A DNA stretch of 9,600 bases. Origin: Planctomycetia bacterium (lineage in GTDB: Bacteria; Planctomycetota; Planctomycetia; Pirellulales; UBA1268). The position numbers and the translations under genes are program-made. Below, piece after piece: positions 1-5,698 of the stretch (positions are counted from its first letter, which is position 1; each line of letters starts with the position of its first letter). The stretch lies in NCBI GenBank assembly GCA_010027105.1, contig RGVT01000076.1:1-9600 (forward strand), in the 5' to 3' direction. Below the pieces are notes generated by a model, which saw only the letters and a program-made list of their open reading frames with translations, did no database searches and was not told the origin of the DNA.

Positions 1-40
1 GGCTGGGGAACCTACCGGCGTCGCCGGGCACGGTAACCCC

Positions 41-64
41 TGTCCCTTTGGCCTTTGTCCCTTT
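41..64. repeat. Short tandem-like direct repeat TGTCCCTTT
   Basis: The nonamer TGTCCCTTT occurs at 41-49 and again at 56-64, a 15-base period, followed by a partial echo (ATCCCTG). It lies in the non-coding left end of the window. Nothing in the surrounding sequence shows a function; it could be a remnant of a longer repeat that continues to the left. No convincing gene is seen in 1-259. Confidence 0.4.
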
Positions 65-184
65 ATCCCTGTGCACGAGGGATGAAGCGGCATTCGACGG
101 TGTCCTGGCCGAGGCCTTGATGCCCCTCGTCCGGCCCTGCATGGCCGACACCTCGGGTGGACCCACGTTGGGGGCGGCGTCAGG

Positions 185-214
185 TTGCGGAACCGCCTTC
201 GACCGGGCTATCCT
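185..214 (+). promoter_or_regulatory. Sigma-70-type promoter, TTGCGG-N18-TATCCT
   Basis: TTGCGG at 185-190 and TATCCT at 209-214 are separated by 18 bases, a good match to vegetative -35/-10 elements. The predicted transcription start near 221 leaves a leader of about 40 bases before the ATG at 260. The same two hexamers with the same spacing occur upstream of lpxD (5632-5661), which raises confidence that both are real. The -35 sits inside a small inverted repeat (GGTT, GCGG loop, AACC at 183-194). Confidence 0.55.
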
Positions 215-259
215 CCGGCCGAGTTGTTTTTGGCTTCGTGACGACCGTCGCCCGATGTC

Positions 260-895
260 ATGAGTACCGCCCCGGAGACCGTTCGCAGTCGGCTGGCAGT
301 CGGCTTGCGACTCGACTCCCTCTGGGCAGAAACGATGGGCATCGATCCGAGTGACACGAAAGAGCGGCCGCTGCGACTCGTGGCCGATCTGCTCAACCAG
401 GCGGGCGTGTCGTACGCATTGATCGGCGGCGTGGCGATTCAGATTCGTACGACGGAGCCCCGTACCACGCTCGATATCGACGTTGCGGTGCCGCTGTTCG
501 CCGACGTTCCGCGAGCCGCGTTGCTGGCCGCGGGCTTCGAGCATACGGGCCGCCACGAGCACAGTGACAACTGGCGGGCGCCGCCCGCAGGGCCAGACAT
601 CCCGCGTACGGCGGTGCAGTTTTCTGCCGAAGACATCGGGATCGCCGACGCCGTAGCCCATGCGGAGTTGACGGATCTTGCCGATGGCCTCCGAATGAGG
701 GTGGCGACGCCCGCCGACCTGATCGTGCTCAAACTGGCGGCCGCCGCCGAGCCCCGCCGCCGACCCAGCAAACGACAGCACGACCTCGCAGATGTCGTGG
801 CGTTGATGGAGGAGTATCCCGACTTGCGCACTCCCGAAACGCTGGCGCGACTCCGCGACGTGCGGCTCTCGCTCCAAGCCCTCGACGATGGATAG
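260..895 (+). CDS. AbiEii-type nucleotidyltransferase domain protein, no antitoxin partner seen
   Basis: The 211-residue protein has the core of a minimal nucleotidyltransferase fold of the AbiEii/AbiGii toxin type. A Gly-Gly pair sits at residues 56-57 after a hydrophobic strand, then an RTTLDIDV segment supplies the paired acidic residues D72 and D74 that normally bind metal. A later block (PADLIVLKLAAAAEP, K158) and D175/D178 match the conserved C-terminal part of the family. In the family such enzymes transfer a nucleotide to RNA or protein and act as toxins or abortive-infection effectors; here that is inference. No AbiEi-like antitoxin gene lies just upstream, where it is usually found, and 896-1043 contains no gene. 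The ATG at 260 follows a good promoter but lacks a clear ribosome site; M26 (335) is an alternative start. A sampled line of this gene is about 60% GC, lower than the lpx region, weakly suggesting acquisition. Confidence 0.72.
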   Translation: MSTAPETVRSRLAVGLRLDSLWAETMGIDPSDTKERPLRLVADLLNQAGVSYALIGGVAIQIRTTEPRTTLDIDVAVPLFADVPRAALLAAGFEHTGRHEHSDNWRAPPAGPDIPRTAVQFSAEDIGIADAVAHAELTDLADGLRMRVATPADLIVLKLAAAAEPRRRPSKRQHDLADVVALMEEYPDLRTPETLARLRDVRLSLQALDDG

Positions 896-1043
896 CCCCG
901 TCAATGGCACTTCCACAAGCGCTGCCCGACGGATGAGCGACTTTTGAGCGGGTTACTCCCGCCTCCCGCCGCCTGCAGGCTTTGTGGTGACCTCGCGTCC
1001 GGTGGCGGTCAGAGGCTGTGGATGTCGATCGCGGGCAGCTCGT

Positions 1044-2612
1044 CTATCTGTCCTGTCCTTGAAAGACGTCGCGGAGGGTGTCGGCCTGGCGGCGGATCGA
1101 GCGTAGGTCGGTGGCCGGCTTGCGGTCGAGGTTCTTGAGCTGCATCGACATGCGCTGGTTCTTGCGCAAGAGCTTCTCGTGGCGGGCGAGGAAGTCCCAG
1201 TAGAGCGTCGTGAACGGGCAGGCGTCGGGGCCGGTCGCGACCGAAGGCTTGTAGCGGCAGCCCTTGCAGGCGTTGCTCATCCGGTCGATGTAGGCGCCGG
1301 TGGCGCAGTAGGGCTTCGAGGCCATCACGCCGCCGTCGGCGAACTGGCTCATCCCGAGCGTGTTGGGAAGCTCCACCCACTCGACCGCGTCGACGTACAC
1401 GGCCAGATACCACTCGTGCACCCGCCTGGGCTCGACGCCGAAGAGCAGGGCGAAGAGCCCCGTCACCATCAGCCGTTGGATGTGGTGGGCGTAGCCGACC
1501 TCGAGCGTCTGCGAGAGGGCGTCCCTGAGGCAGTTCATCTCCGTCGCGGCCGTCCAATAAAAGCCGGGGAGTGGGCGGTCGGCCCCGAGGGCGTTGCGGT
1601 CGAGGTATTCCGGCATGAAGTGCCAGTAGACGCCGCGGACGTACTCCCGCCAGCCGATCACCTGCCGGATGAAGCCCTCGGCGGCCTCGAGCGGTGCTTT
1701 GCCCGTCCGCCAGGCGCGTTCCGCGCCGGCGACCACGTCGCGCGGGTCGAGCAGTTTCATGTTGAGAGCCTGGGAGAGCCGCGCATGGTAGAGCCAGGGC
1801 TCGCCGGTCCAGATCGCATCCTGATACTGGCCGAACATGCCGAGGCGCCGGGCCAGGAAATCGTCGAGTGCGGCGCGGGCGTCCTCCGGCGTGACCGGCC
1901 AGTCGAAACGGTCGAGGCTGCCGGGATGGTCGGCGAAGCGGGCGTTCACGAGGTCGATCACGCCGCGGGTCAGGCGGTCGGGCTTGAACCGCTTGGGCGC
2001 CGGCAGCCGGCCCGGGCCGCTCTTCGGGAACGCGCCGCGGTTCTCGGCGTCGAAGTTCCACCGGCCGCCGGCCGGCTCTCCGTCGTCCATGAGAACGTCG
2101 AATTTTTCCCGCAGCGGGCGGTAGAAATATTCGAGCCGGAGCTGCTTGCGGCCCCGGGCGTGGGCCGCGAACTCGTCGCTCGTGGAGAAGAAGTGTCGGT
2201 CGACGCGGATGTCGAGCGGGAGGCCCGCCGCCGTGGCCGCCTGCTCGAGCGCCCGCCGCACCCGCCATTCGCCCGGCTCGACGACGACGAGCGCATTCGG
2301 CTTCCAGCCGTCTTTGCCTCCGGCCGCGAGACTCGCCGCGAGTGCCGCGGCGAGCGAGGCGGGCTTCCGGGCCGCCGCCTTCGGCGGCAGCTCGCGGTAG
2401 TCGACGACGATCCTCTCGGCCCGCAGCCGGTCGCGGAAGTGCCGCATCGCGGCGAGAAACACCGCGATCCTGGCCTTGTGCGTCCAGACGTGGGTCGATT
2501 CCTCGGCCACCTCGGCCATCCAGACCCGGTCGCGCGACCGCTCGAAGCCGTCGAAGGCGCTGCTGTGGCGGTCGAGCTGGTCGCCGAGCACGAGGATCAG
2601 GTTGCCGGCCAT
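1044..2612 (-). CDS. FeS-type bacterial (6-4) photolyase / cryptochrome-related protein (PhrB-like)
   Basis: The 522-residue protein belongs to the prokaryotic FeS photolyase group typified by Agrobacterium PhrB, which repairs (6-4) photoproducts in DNA using light, FAD and a lumazine-type antenna. The N-terminus (LILVLGDQL at residues 5-13) is the usual start of the antenna-binding Rossmann domain; the C-terminal half is the helical FAD domain. Four cysteines at 361, 449, 452 and 465 have spacings of 88, 3 and 13, the same as the Fe4S4 ligands of PhrB (350, 438, 441, 454). His376-His377 in YAHHIQR sit where the PhrB active-site histidines lie. The length fits the family (about 500). The reading frame stays open far upstream on this strand, but MAGN at 2612 is chosen because homologues begin just before the LGDQL motif. 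No strong ribosome site is seen. The gene is convergent with the nucleotidyltransferase gene and divergent from the DUF1559 gene, so it is probably monocistronic. Whether it repairs (6-4) lesions or acts as a photoreceptor cannot be read from sequence. Confidence 0.93.
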   Translation of the reverse strand: MAGNLILVLGDQLDRHSSAFDGFERSRDRVWMAEVAEESTHVWTHKARIAVFLAAMRHFRDRLRAERIVVDYRELPPKAAARKPASLAAALAASLAAGGKDGWKPNALVVVEPGEWRVRRALEQAATAAGLPLDIRVDRHFFSTSDEFAAHARGRKQLRLEYFYRPLREKFDVLMDDGEPAGGRWNFDAENRGAFPKSGPGRLPAPKRFKPDRLTRGVIDLVNARFADHPGSLDRFDWPVTPEDARAALDDFLARRLGMFGQYQDAIWTGEPWLYHARLSQALNMKLLDPRDVVAGAERAWRTGKAPLEAAEGFIRQVIGWREYVRGVYWHFMPEYLDRNALGADRPLPGFYWTAATEMNCLRDALSQTLEVGYAHHIQRLMVTGLFALLFGVEPRRVHEWYLAVYVDAVEWVELPNTLGMSQFADGGVMASKPYCATGAYIDRMSNACKGCRYKPSVATGPDACPFTTLYWDFLARHEKLLRKNQRMSMQLKNLDRKPATDLRSIRRQADTLRDVFQGQDR

Positions 2613-2619
2613 GCCCGGT

Positions 2620-2625
2620 ACGGTA
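2620..2625 (-). promoter_or_regulatory. Possible -10 element for the photolyase gene (leaderless transcript)
   Basis: On the minus strand TACCGT lies 7 bases before the photolyase ATG, so transcription would begin at or next to the start codon. A weak -35 (TTTCAG) lies 17 bases further upstream. The lack of a Shine-Dalgarno sequence before this ATG fits a leaderless message. This is weak evidence from one strand of a short divergent region. Confidence 0.22.
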
Positions 2626-2723
2626 TCCGAATGGTCCGAGCCCTGAAACCGCACGGGCGGAGGCTGCGCCCGGCCCGTGGAAAGCGTATGAACGGGACCT
2701 GATTCAGTGGGACGCGATGAGAT

Positions 2724-2729
2724 TATCGT
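2724..2729 (+). promoter_or_regulatory. Possible -10 element for the DUF1559 gene
   Basis: TATCGT fits the TAnCnT form seen in the stronger promoters of this window. The -35 region 19 bases upstream (CTGATT, 2699-2704) is poor. It would give a leader of about 75 bases before the GTG at 2811. The divergent region 2613-2810 must carry signals for both flanking genes and shows no other clear element apart from the ribosome site. Confidence 0.22.
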
Positions 2730-2794
2730 GAGTCGTGGACGAGGGAAGTGATCCGTGATACACCTAACGGTCGCCGGCTCTCGAAGGATCCGGC

Positions 2795-2800
2795 AGGAGG
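2795..2800 (+). promoter_or_regulatory. Ribosome binding site that fixes the DUF1559 start
   Basis: AGGAGG lies 10 bases before the GTG at 2811. This favours 2811 over the in-frame GTG at 2748, which would add 21 residues ahead of an otherwise normal short prepilin leader. Confidence 0.65.
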
Positions 2801-2810
2801 AGCCCACACC

Positions 2811-3773
2811 GTGACCAGCCTGACGCACCCGCGCGACAGACGAGGTTTCACCCTCGTGGAACTTCTGGTCGTGATCGCGATCATCGGAGTGCTCGTCGGG
2901 CTGCTCCTCCCGGCGGTTCAGGCGGCACGGGAAAGCGGCCGAGCCACGCACTGTCGGAACAACCTGCGTCAGATCGGCGTGGCACTGCACCACTTCCACG
3001 ACCACAAGCGCCGGTTTCCGGCCGGGTGGATGGGCGTCGTCACCGGACATGCTCCCGCGGTCGCGGCGGACGACCAGCCCGGCTGGGGCTGGGCCGCGGC
3101 GCTGCTCCCGCAGGTGGAGCAGGCGGCCCTGTTCGATCGGATCGACTTCTCGAAGCCGCTCTTCGACGCCGCGAGCCCGGGTGTGCATGCCGACGTGCGC
3201 ACGGCCGCGGTCGCCGCGTTCTCGTGTCCGTCGGATCTGCCCGGCCCGACGGGCAAAGGCTCGCTGTTCACGATCGGCGAGGATGACGGCGAGGAGGAAA
3301 CCATCGTGAACGGCACGCTGTACCACGCGGTCGACGGCGGGCCGTTCGCGGACCTGTGCGACGTCGGCAAGGCCAACTACGTCGGACTCTTCGGCACGAC
3401 CGAGGTGGACGACGCCCCCGATCGGGGAGACGGTGTCTTTTTCCGCAACAGCCGCGTGAAGTTCGTCGACCTCACCGACGGCACGAGCAAGACGATCGTG
3501 GCCGGTGAGCGGCACTCCCGGTTCGGCGGGAGCACGTGGGCCGGCGTGATCGCGGGTGCGAAGGCCCAGCGGGTCCGCACCGTCGGCGTCGCCGACCACA
3601 CGCCCAATCACCCGGAGCATCACTTCGACGACTTCGCGAGCATGCACCCCTCGGGCGTGCACTTCGTGTTCGGCGACGCCTCCGTGCACCGCCTCGACGA
3701 CGGCATCGACGAGGCCGTGTACCGCGCCCTCTGCACCCGGGCGGGGGGCGAGTCGACGGCGTCGGCGCCCTGA
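2811..3773 (+). CDS. DUF1559 family prepilin-like protein
   Basis: The 320-residue protein starts with a type IV prepilin-like leader. A short basic stretch ends in Gly12, then FTLVE begins the mature protein with Glu at +5, followed by a hydrophobic helix to about residue 35. Cleavage by a prepilin peptidase between Gly12 and Phe13 is expected. The rest is the DUF1559 domain: the early CRNNLRQIGVALHHFHD block (residues 48-62) and the C-terminal box with HPSGVHFVFGDASVHRL, then a GGES tail. DUF1559 proteins occur in dozens to hundreds of copies in planctomycete genomes. They are thought to form pseudopilins or surface structures, but their function is unproven. The GTG start is supported by AGGAGG upstream. 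The gene is followed by an intrinsic terminator and looks monocistronic. The usual DGS of the C-terminal box reads GDAS here, a mild variation. Confidence 0.95.
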   Translation: MTSLTHPRDRRGFTLVELLVVIAIIGVLVGLLLPAVQAARESGRATHCRNNLRQIGVALHHFHDHKRRFPAGWMGVVTGHAPAVAADDQPGWGWAAALLPQVEQAALFDRIDFSKPLFDAASPGVHADVRTAAVAAFSCPSDLPGPTGKGSLFTIGEDDGEEETIVNGTLYHAVDGGPFADLCDVGKANYVGLFGTTEVDDAPDRGDGVFFRNSRVKFVDLTDGTSKTIVAGERHSRFGGSTWAGVIAGAKAQRVRTVGVADHTPNHPEHHFDDFASMHPSGVHFVFGDASVHRLDDGIDEAVYRALCTRAGGESTASAP

Positions 3774-3789
3774 CGCCCGGTCCCGGCAC

Positions 3790-3822
3790 AACCGCCGCCA
3801 GGGGCGGTTTGTGGCGTTTTTT
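3790..3822 (+). terminator. Intrinsic terminator after the DUF1559 gene
   Basis: AACCGCC (3790-3796) pairs with GGCGGTT (3803-3809) around a 6-base loop. A run of six T follows at 3817-3822 after a short gap. The T run is itself flanked by GGCG and CGCC. The position 17 bases after the stop codon at 3773 fits termination of that gene. Confidence 0.65.
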
Positions 3823-3839
3823 CGCCCCGCTGTTAGCGT
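3809..3839 (+). promoter_or_regulatory. Candidate promoter for the sigma factor gene, TTGTGG / TTAGCGT
   Basis: TTGTGG at 3809-3814 is 18 bases from TTAGCG (3833-3838), or 19 from TAGCGT (3834-3839). The -35 resembles the TTGCGG of the two better promoters. It overlaps the end of the terminator stem, so the upstream terminator and this promoter are packed together. The expected start near 3845 leaves a leader of about 57 bases. Confidence 0.35.
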
Positions 3840-3901
3840 CGCCCGGCCGCTGCGGTTTTCCCCACAGCAGGAGTCGAGCCCTCTCATCACGAGGCCGTAG
3901 C

Positions 3902-4846
3902 GTGATCGCACTTTCCCGTTCGTCGAGGCGCAAGCCGTCTGCCGCCAAGGGCGCCCTCAAGGAGCGGCGGGAGCGGCTCTTCGCCCGCACGATCGACTTC
4001 ATCCCGTGCGGCGAGTTCCGGCGGAAGAACGCCGAAGCCCTCGCCACGACGCCGCCGGAGTCGGCGGCGATCCCGCTCGACCGGGATGTCGAGCCGCCCT
4101 CCGGCCGCGACCTCTCCCCCTACCTGGCGAGCCTCTACCAGACCAGGCTGCTGACGAAGGACGAGGAGCAGTATTATTTCCGGCGCATGAATTGGCTGAA
4201 GTTCCGGGCGGCGGCCGCCCGCGGCCGGCTCGACCGGAGCCGGGCGTCGCTCAGGCAGATCGAGGAGATCGAAGGCTGGCTCGCCGAGGCGGAGACGGTC
4301 AAGTCGATCATCATCACGGCCAACCTGCGGCTCGTGGTCTCGATCGCCAAGAAGTTCGTCGACGCCTCGAACTCGTTCGACGACCTCGTCAGCGACGGCA
4401 ACCTGGCACTGATGCGGGCCGTCGAGAAATTCAATTTCGCCCTCGGCAACCGGTTCAGCACCTACGCCACCTACGCGATCCAACGGCATTTCTTCCGCAT
4501 GTCGCACCGGGGCCGGCAGCAACGCACGAGGTTCGTCGCGGGAGACGAGGCGCTGAAGGACAGGGCCTCCGATTCGGCCCCGACGGAATACTGCTCGGCC
4601 GAACAGATCGGCCTGCTCAAGCATCTGTTTTCCGGATTTCTGCGGGAGCTCGAGCCGCGCGAGCGGCAGATCGTCGTGGCCCGGTTCGGGTTCGACGGCC
4701 GGCCCCCGCGCACGTTCCGCGAACTCGGCACGTCGCTCGGCGTGTGCAAGGAGCGGATCCGGCAGATCCAGACGCGGGCGATGGACAAACTCCGGTCGCT
4801 GGCCGCGGAGGCTCGCCTGGAGCAGACCGTGGGCGACTGGCTGTGA
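3902..4846 (+). CDS. Divergent sigma-70 family RNA polymerase sigma factor
   Basis: The 314-residue protein directs RNA polymerase to promoters. A basic N-terminal tail of about 65 residues precedes a region 1.2-like segment (DLSPYLASLYQTRLLTKDEE, residues 70-89). Region 2 runs from about 140 to 200 and includes NLRLVVSIAKKF and FSTYATYAIQRHFF. Region 4 (about 249-300) has the LEPRERQIV helix and a helix-turn-helix ending in ERIRQIQTRAMDKLR. Region 3 is essentially absent: only about 50 residues with no recognisable sigma-3 pattern separate regions 2 and 4. The tryptophan pair that follows STYAT in housekeeping RpoD is YA here, which should change promoter melting or recognition. It is thus a group 2/3-like factor rather than the primary RpoD. 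The GTG start is chosen for the GAGG seven bases upstream. The stop codon overlaps the start of the SDR gene. No anti-sigma factor gene is adjacent. Confidence 0.88.
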   Translation: MIALSRSSRRKPSAAKGALKERRERLFARTIDFIPCGEFRRKNAEALATTPPESAAIPLDRDVEPPSGRDLSPYLASLYQTRLLTKDEEQYYFRRMNWLKFRAAAARGRLDRSRASLRQIEEIEGWLAEAETVKSIIITANLRLVVSIAKKFVDASNSFDDLVSDGNLALMRAVEKFNFALGNRFSTYATYAIQRHFFRMSHRGRQQRTRFVAGDEALKDRASDSAPTEYCSAEQIGLLKHLFSGFLRELEPRERQIVVARFGFDGRPPRTFRELGTSLGVCKERIRQIQTRAMDKLRSLAAEARLEQTVGDWL

Positions 4847-5580
4847 CGCCCCTGCGGGTCCTGCTCGTCGGCGGCACCGGCGGCATCGGCTCCGCCCTCG
4901 CGCGGATGCTCGTGCAGGGGGGTGCGCGGGTGTTTCTCGCGGCCCGCGATCCGGCCCGCCTGGCGACGCTCGCGGACGAGCTCGGCGCGGCGGGCACGGC
5001 GGTCGATGCCACGGACCCGGATCGATTGGATGCCTGCGCCGATGCGGCCGCTGCGGCCCTCGGCGGGCTCGACGGGATCGTCAACTGCGCCGGGTCGCTC
5101 CTGCTCAAGCCCGCGCATCTCACGACCACCGCCGACTGGCAGGCCACGATCGCCACGAACCTCACGAGCGGCTTCGGCTGCGTGCGGGCCGCGGGCAGGC
5201 TCATGAAGGAGCACGGCGGCGCGGTCGTGCTCGTGTCGAGCGCCGCGGCCCGCGTGGGGCTAGCCAACCACGAGGCGATCGCCGCGGCCAAGGCGGGGAT
5301 CATCGGCCTCGTGCGGTCGGCCGCGGCCACCTATGCCCGGCAGGGCGTCCGCTTCAACGCCGTCGCCCCCGGGCTCGTGCGCACGCCGCTGACCCGCGGC
5401 CTCGTGGCGAGCGAACTGGCCGAAAAGGCCTCGGTGGGCATGCACCCGCTCGGCCGGCTCGGGGAGCCGGAGGACGTGGCGCGGGCGATCGCCTGGCTGC
5501 TCGACCCGGCCCAGGGCTGGATCACCGGGCAGGTGCTCGGCGTCGACGGGGGCCTGGCCGACCTCAAGACCCGGTCCTGA
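4843..5580 (+). CDS. SDR-fold protein lacking the catalytic tyrosine
   Basis: The 245-residue protein is a classical short-chain dehydrogenase/reductase by length and fold. It has the nucleotide-binding GGTGGIG (residues 10-16), NCAG (81-84), the active-site Asn106, Ser132-Ser133, Lys150, the PGLVRTPL turn (176-183), and a GQVLGVDGG C-terminus (229-237). The canonical Tyr four residues before the Lys, 13 after Ser133, is Ile146: the segment reads NHEAIAAAK. Canonical oxidoreductase chemistry with Tyr as the acid/base is therefore not possible as usually drawn. His143, three residues earlier, might substitute, or the protein may act differently. The GTG at 4843 shares bases with the TGA of the sigma factor gene (GTGA), suggesting translational coupling. 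No separate ribosome site is obvious. The substrate is unknown; resemblance to 3-oxoacyl-ACP reductases is only at family level. Confidence 0.85.
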   Translation: MTPLRVLLVGGTGGIGSALARMLVQGGARVFLAARDPARLATLADELGAAGTAVDATDPDRLDACADAAAAALGGLDGIVNCAGSLLLKPAHLTTTADWQATIATNLTSGFGCVRAAGRLMKEHGGAVVLVSSAAARVGLANHEAIAAAKAGIIGLVRSAAATYARQGVRFNAVAPGLVRTPLTRGLVASELAEKASVGMHPLGRLGEPEDVARAIAWLLDPAQGWITGQVLGVDGGLADLKTRS

Positions 5581-5614
5581 CGCGAGGCCGCCCGCACGCC
5601 CGGTCCGCCGCGGG

Positions 5615-5642
5615 CGCCGCCGCAACCGCCCTTGCGGCGGCG
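5615..5642. repeat. Perfect 11-bp inverted repeat overlapping the lpxD -35 element
   Basis: CGCCGCCGCAA (5615-5625) and TTGCGGCGGCG (5632-5642) form an 11-base-pair stem around a 6-base loop. It lies 34 bases after the SDR stop codon. There is no T run after it, so it is not a classical intrinsic terminator. It could still stall or terminate transcription from the SDR gene, or be an operator, since its right arm contains the TTGCGG of the lpxD promoter. Confidence 0.6.
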
Positions 5643-5661
5643 GACCGGCCGTTCGTATCCT
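5632..5661 (+). promoter_or_regulatory. Sigma-70-type promoter of lpxD-lpxI, TTGCGG-N18-TATCCT
   Basis: TTGCGG at 5632-5637 and TATCCT at 5656-5661 are 18 bases apart, identical in both hexamers and in spacing to the promoter at 185-214. The expected start near 5668 leaves a leader of about 30 bases that contains the AGGAGG ribosome site. It should drive both lpx genes. Confidence 0.6.
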
Positions 5662-5698
5662 CCCGCCCCCTTCGGTGGGTGCTCCAGGAGGACTGGCC

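Noticed and set aside
48..263. Small open frame before the nucleotidyltransferase gene
   Set aside because: It starts at TTG, has no ribosome site, overlaps the promoter at 185-214 and shows no domain-like pattern; it is not an antitoxin.
971..980. Palindrome GCCTGCAGGC followed by TTT between the convergent nucleotidyltransferase and photolyase genes
   Set aside because: It has no loop and only three T, so it is too weak to call a bidirectional terminator.
1179..2702. Long plus-strand open frame opposite the photolyase gene
   Set aside because: It is a GC-rich shadow of the photolyase codons, with repetitive Val/Glu/Arg composition and no recognisable motif; the photolyase strand has catalytic residues with correct spacing.
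2613..3911. Upstream extension of the photolyase frame on the minus strand, giving a protein of about 955 residues
   Set aside because: The added N-terminal part is antisense to the well-supported DUF1559 gene, is rich in Arg and Gly without domain character, and homologues start at the LGDQL motif near 2612.
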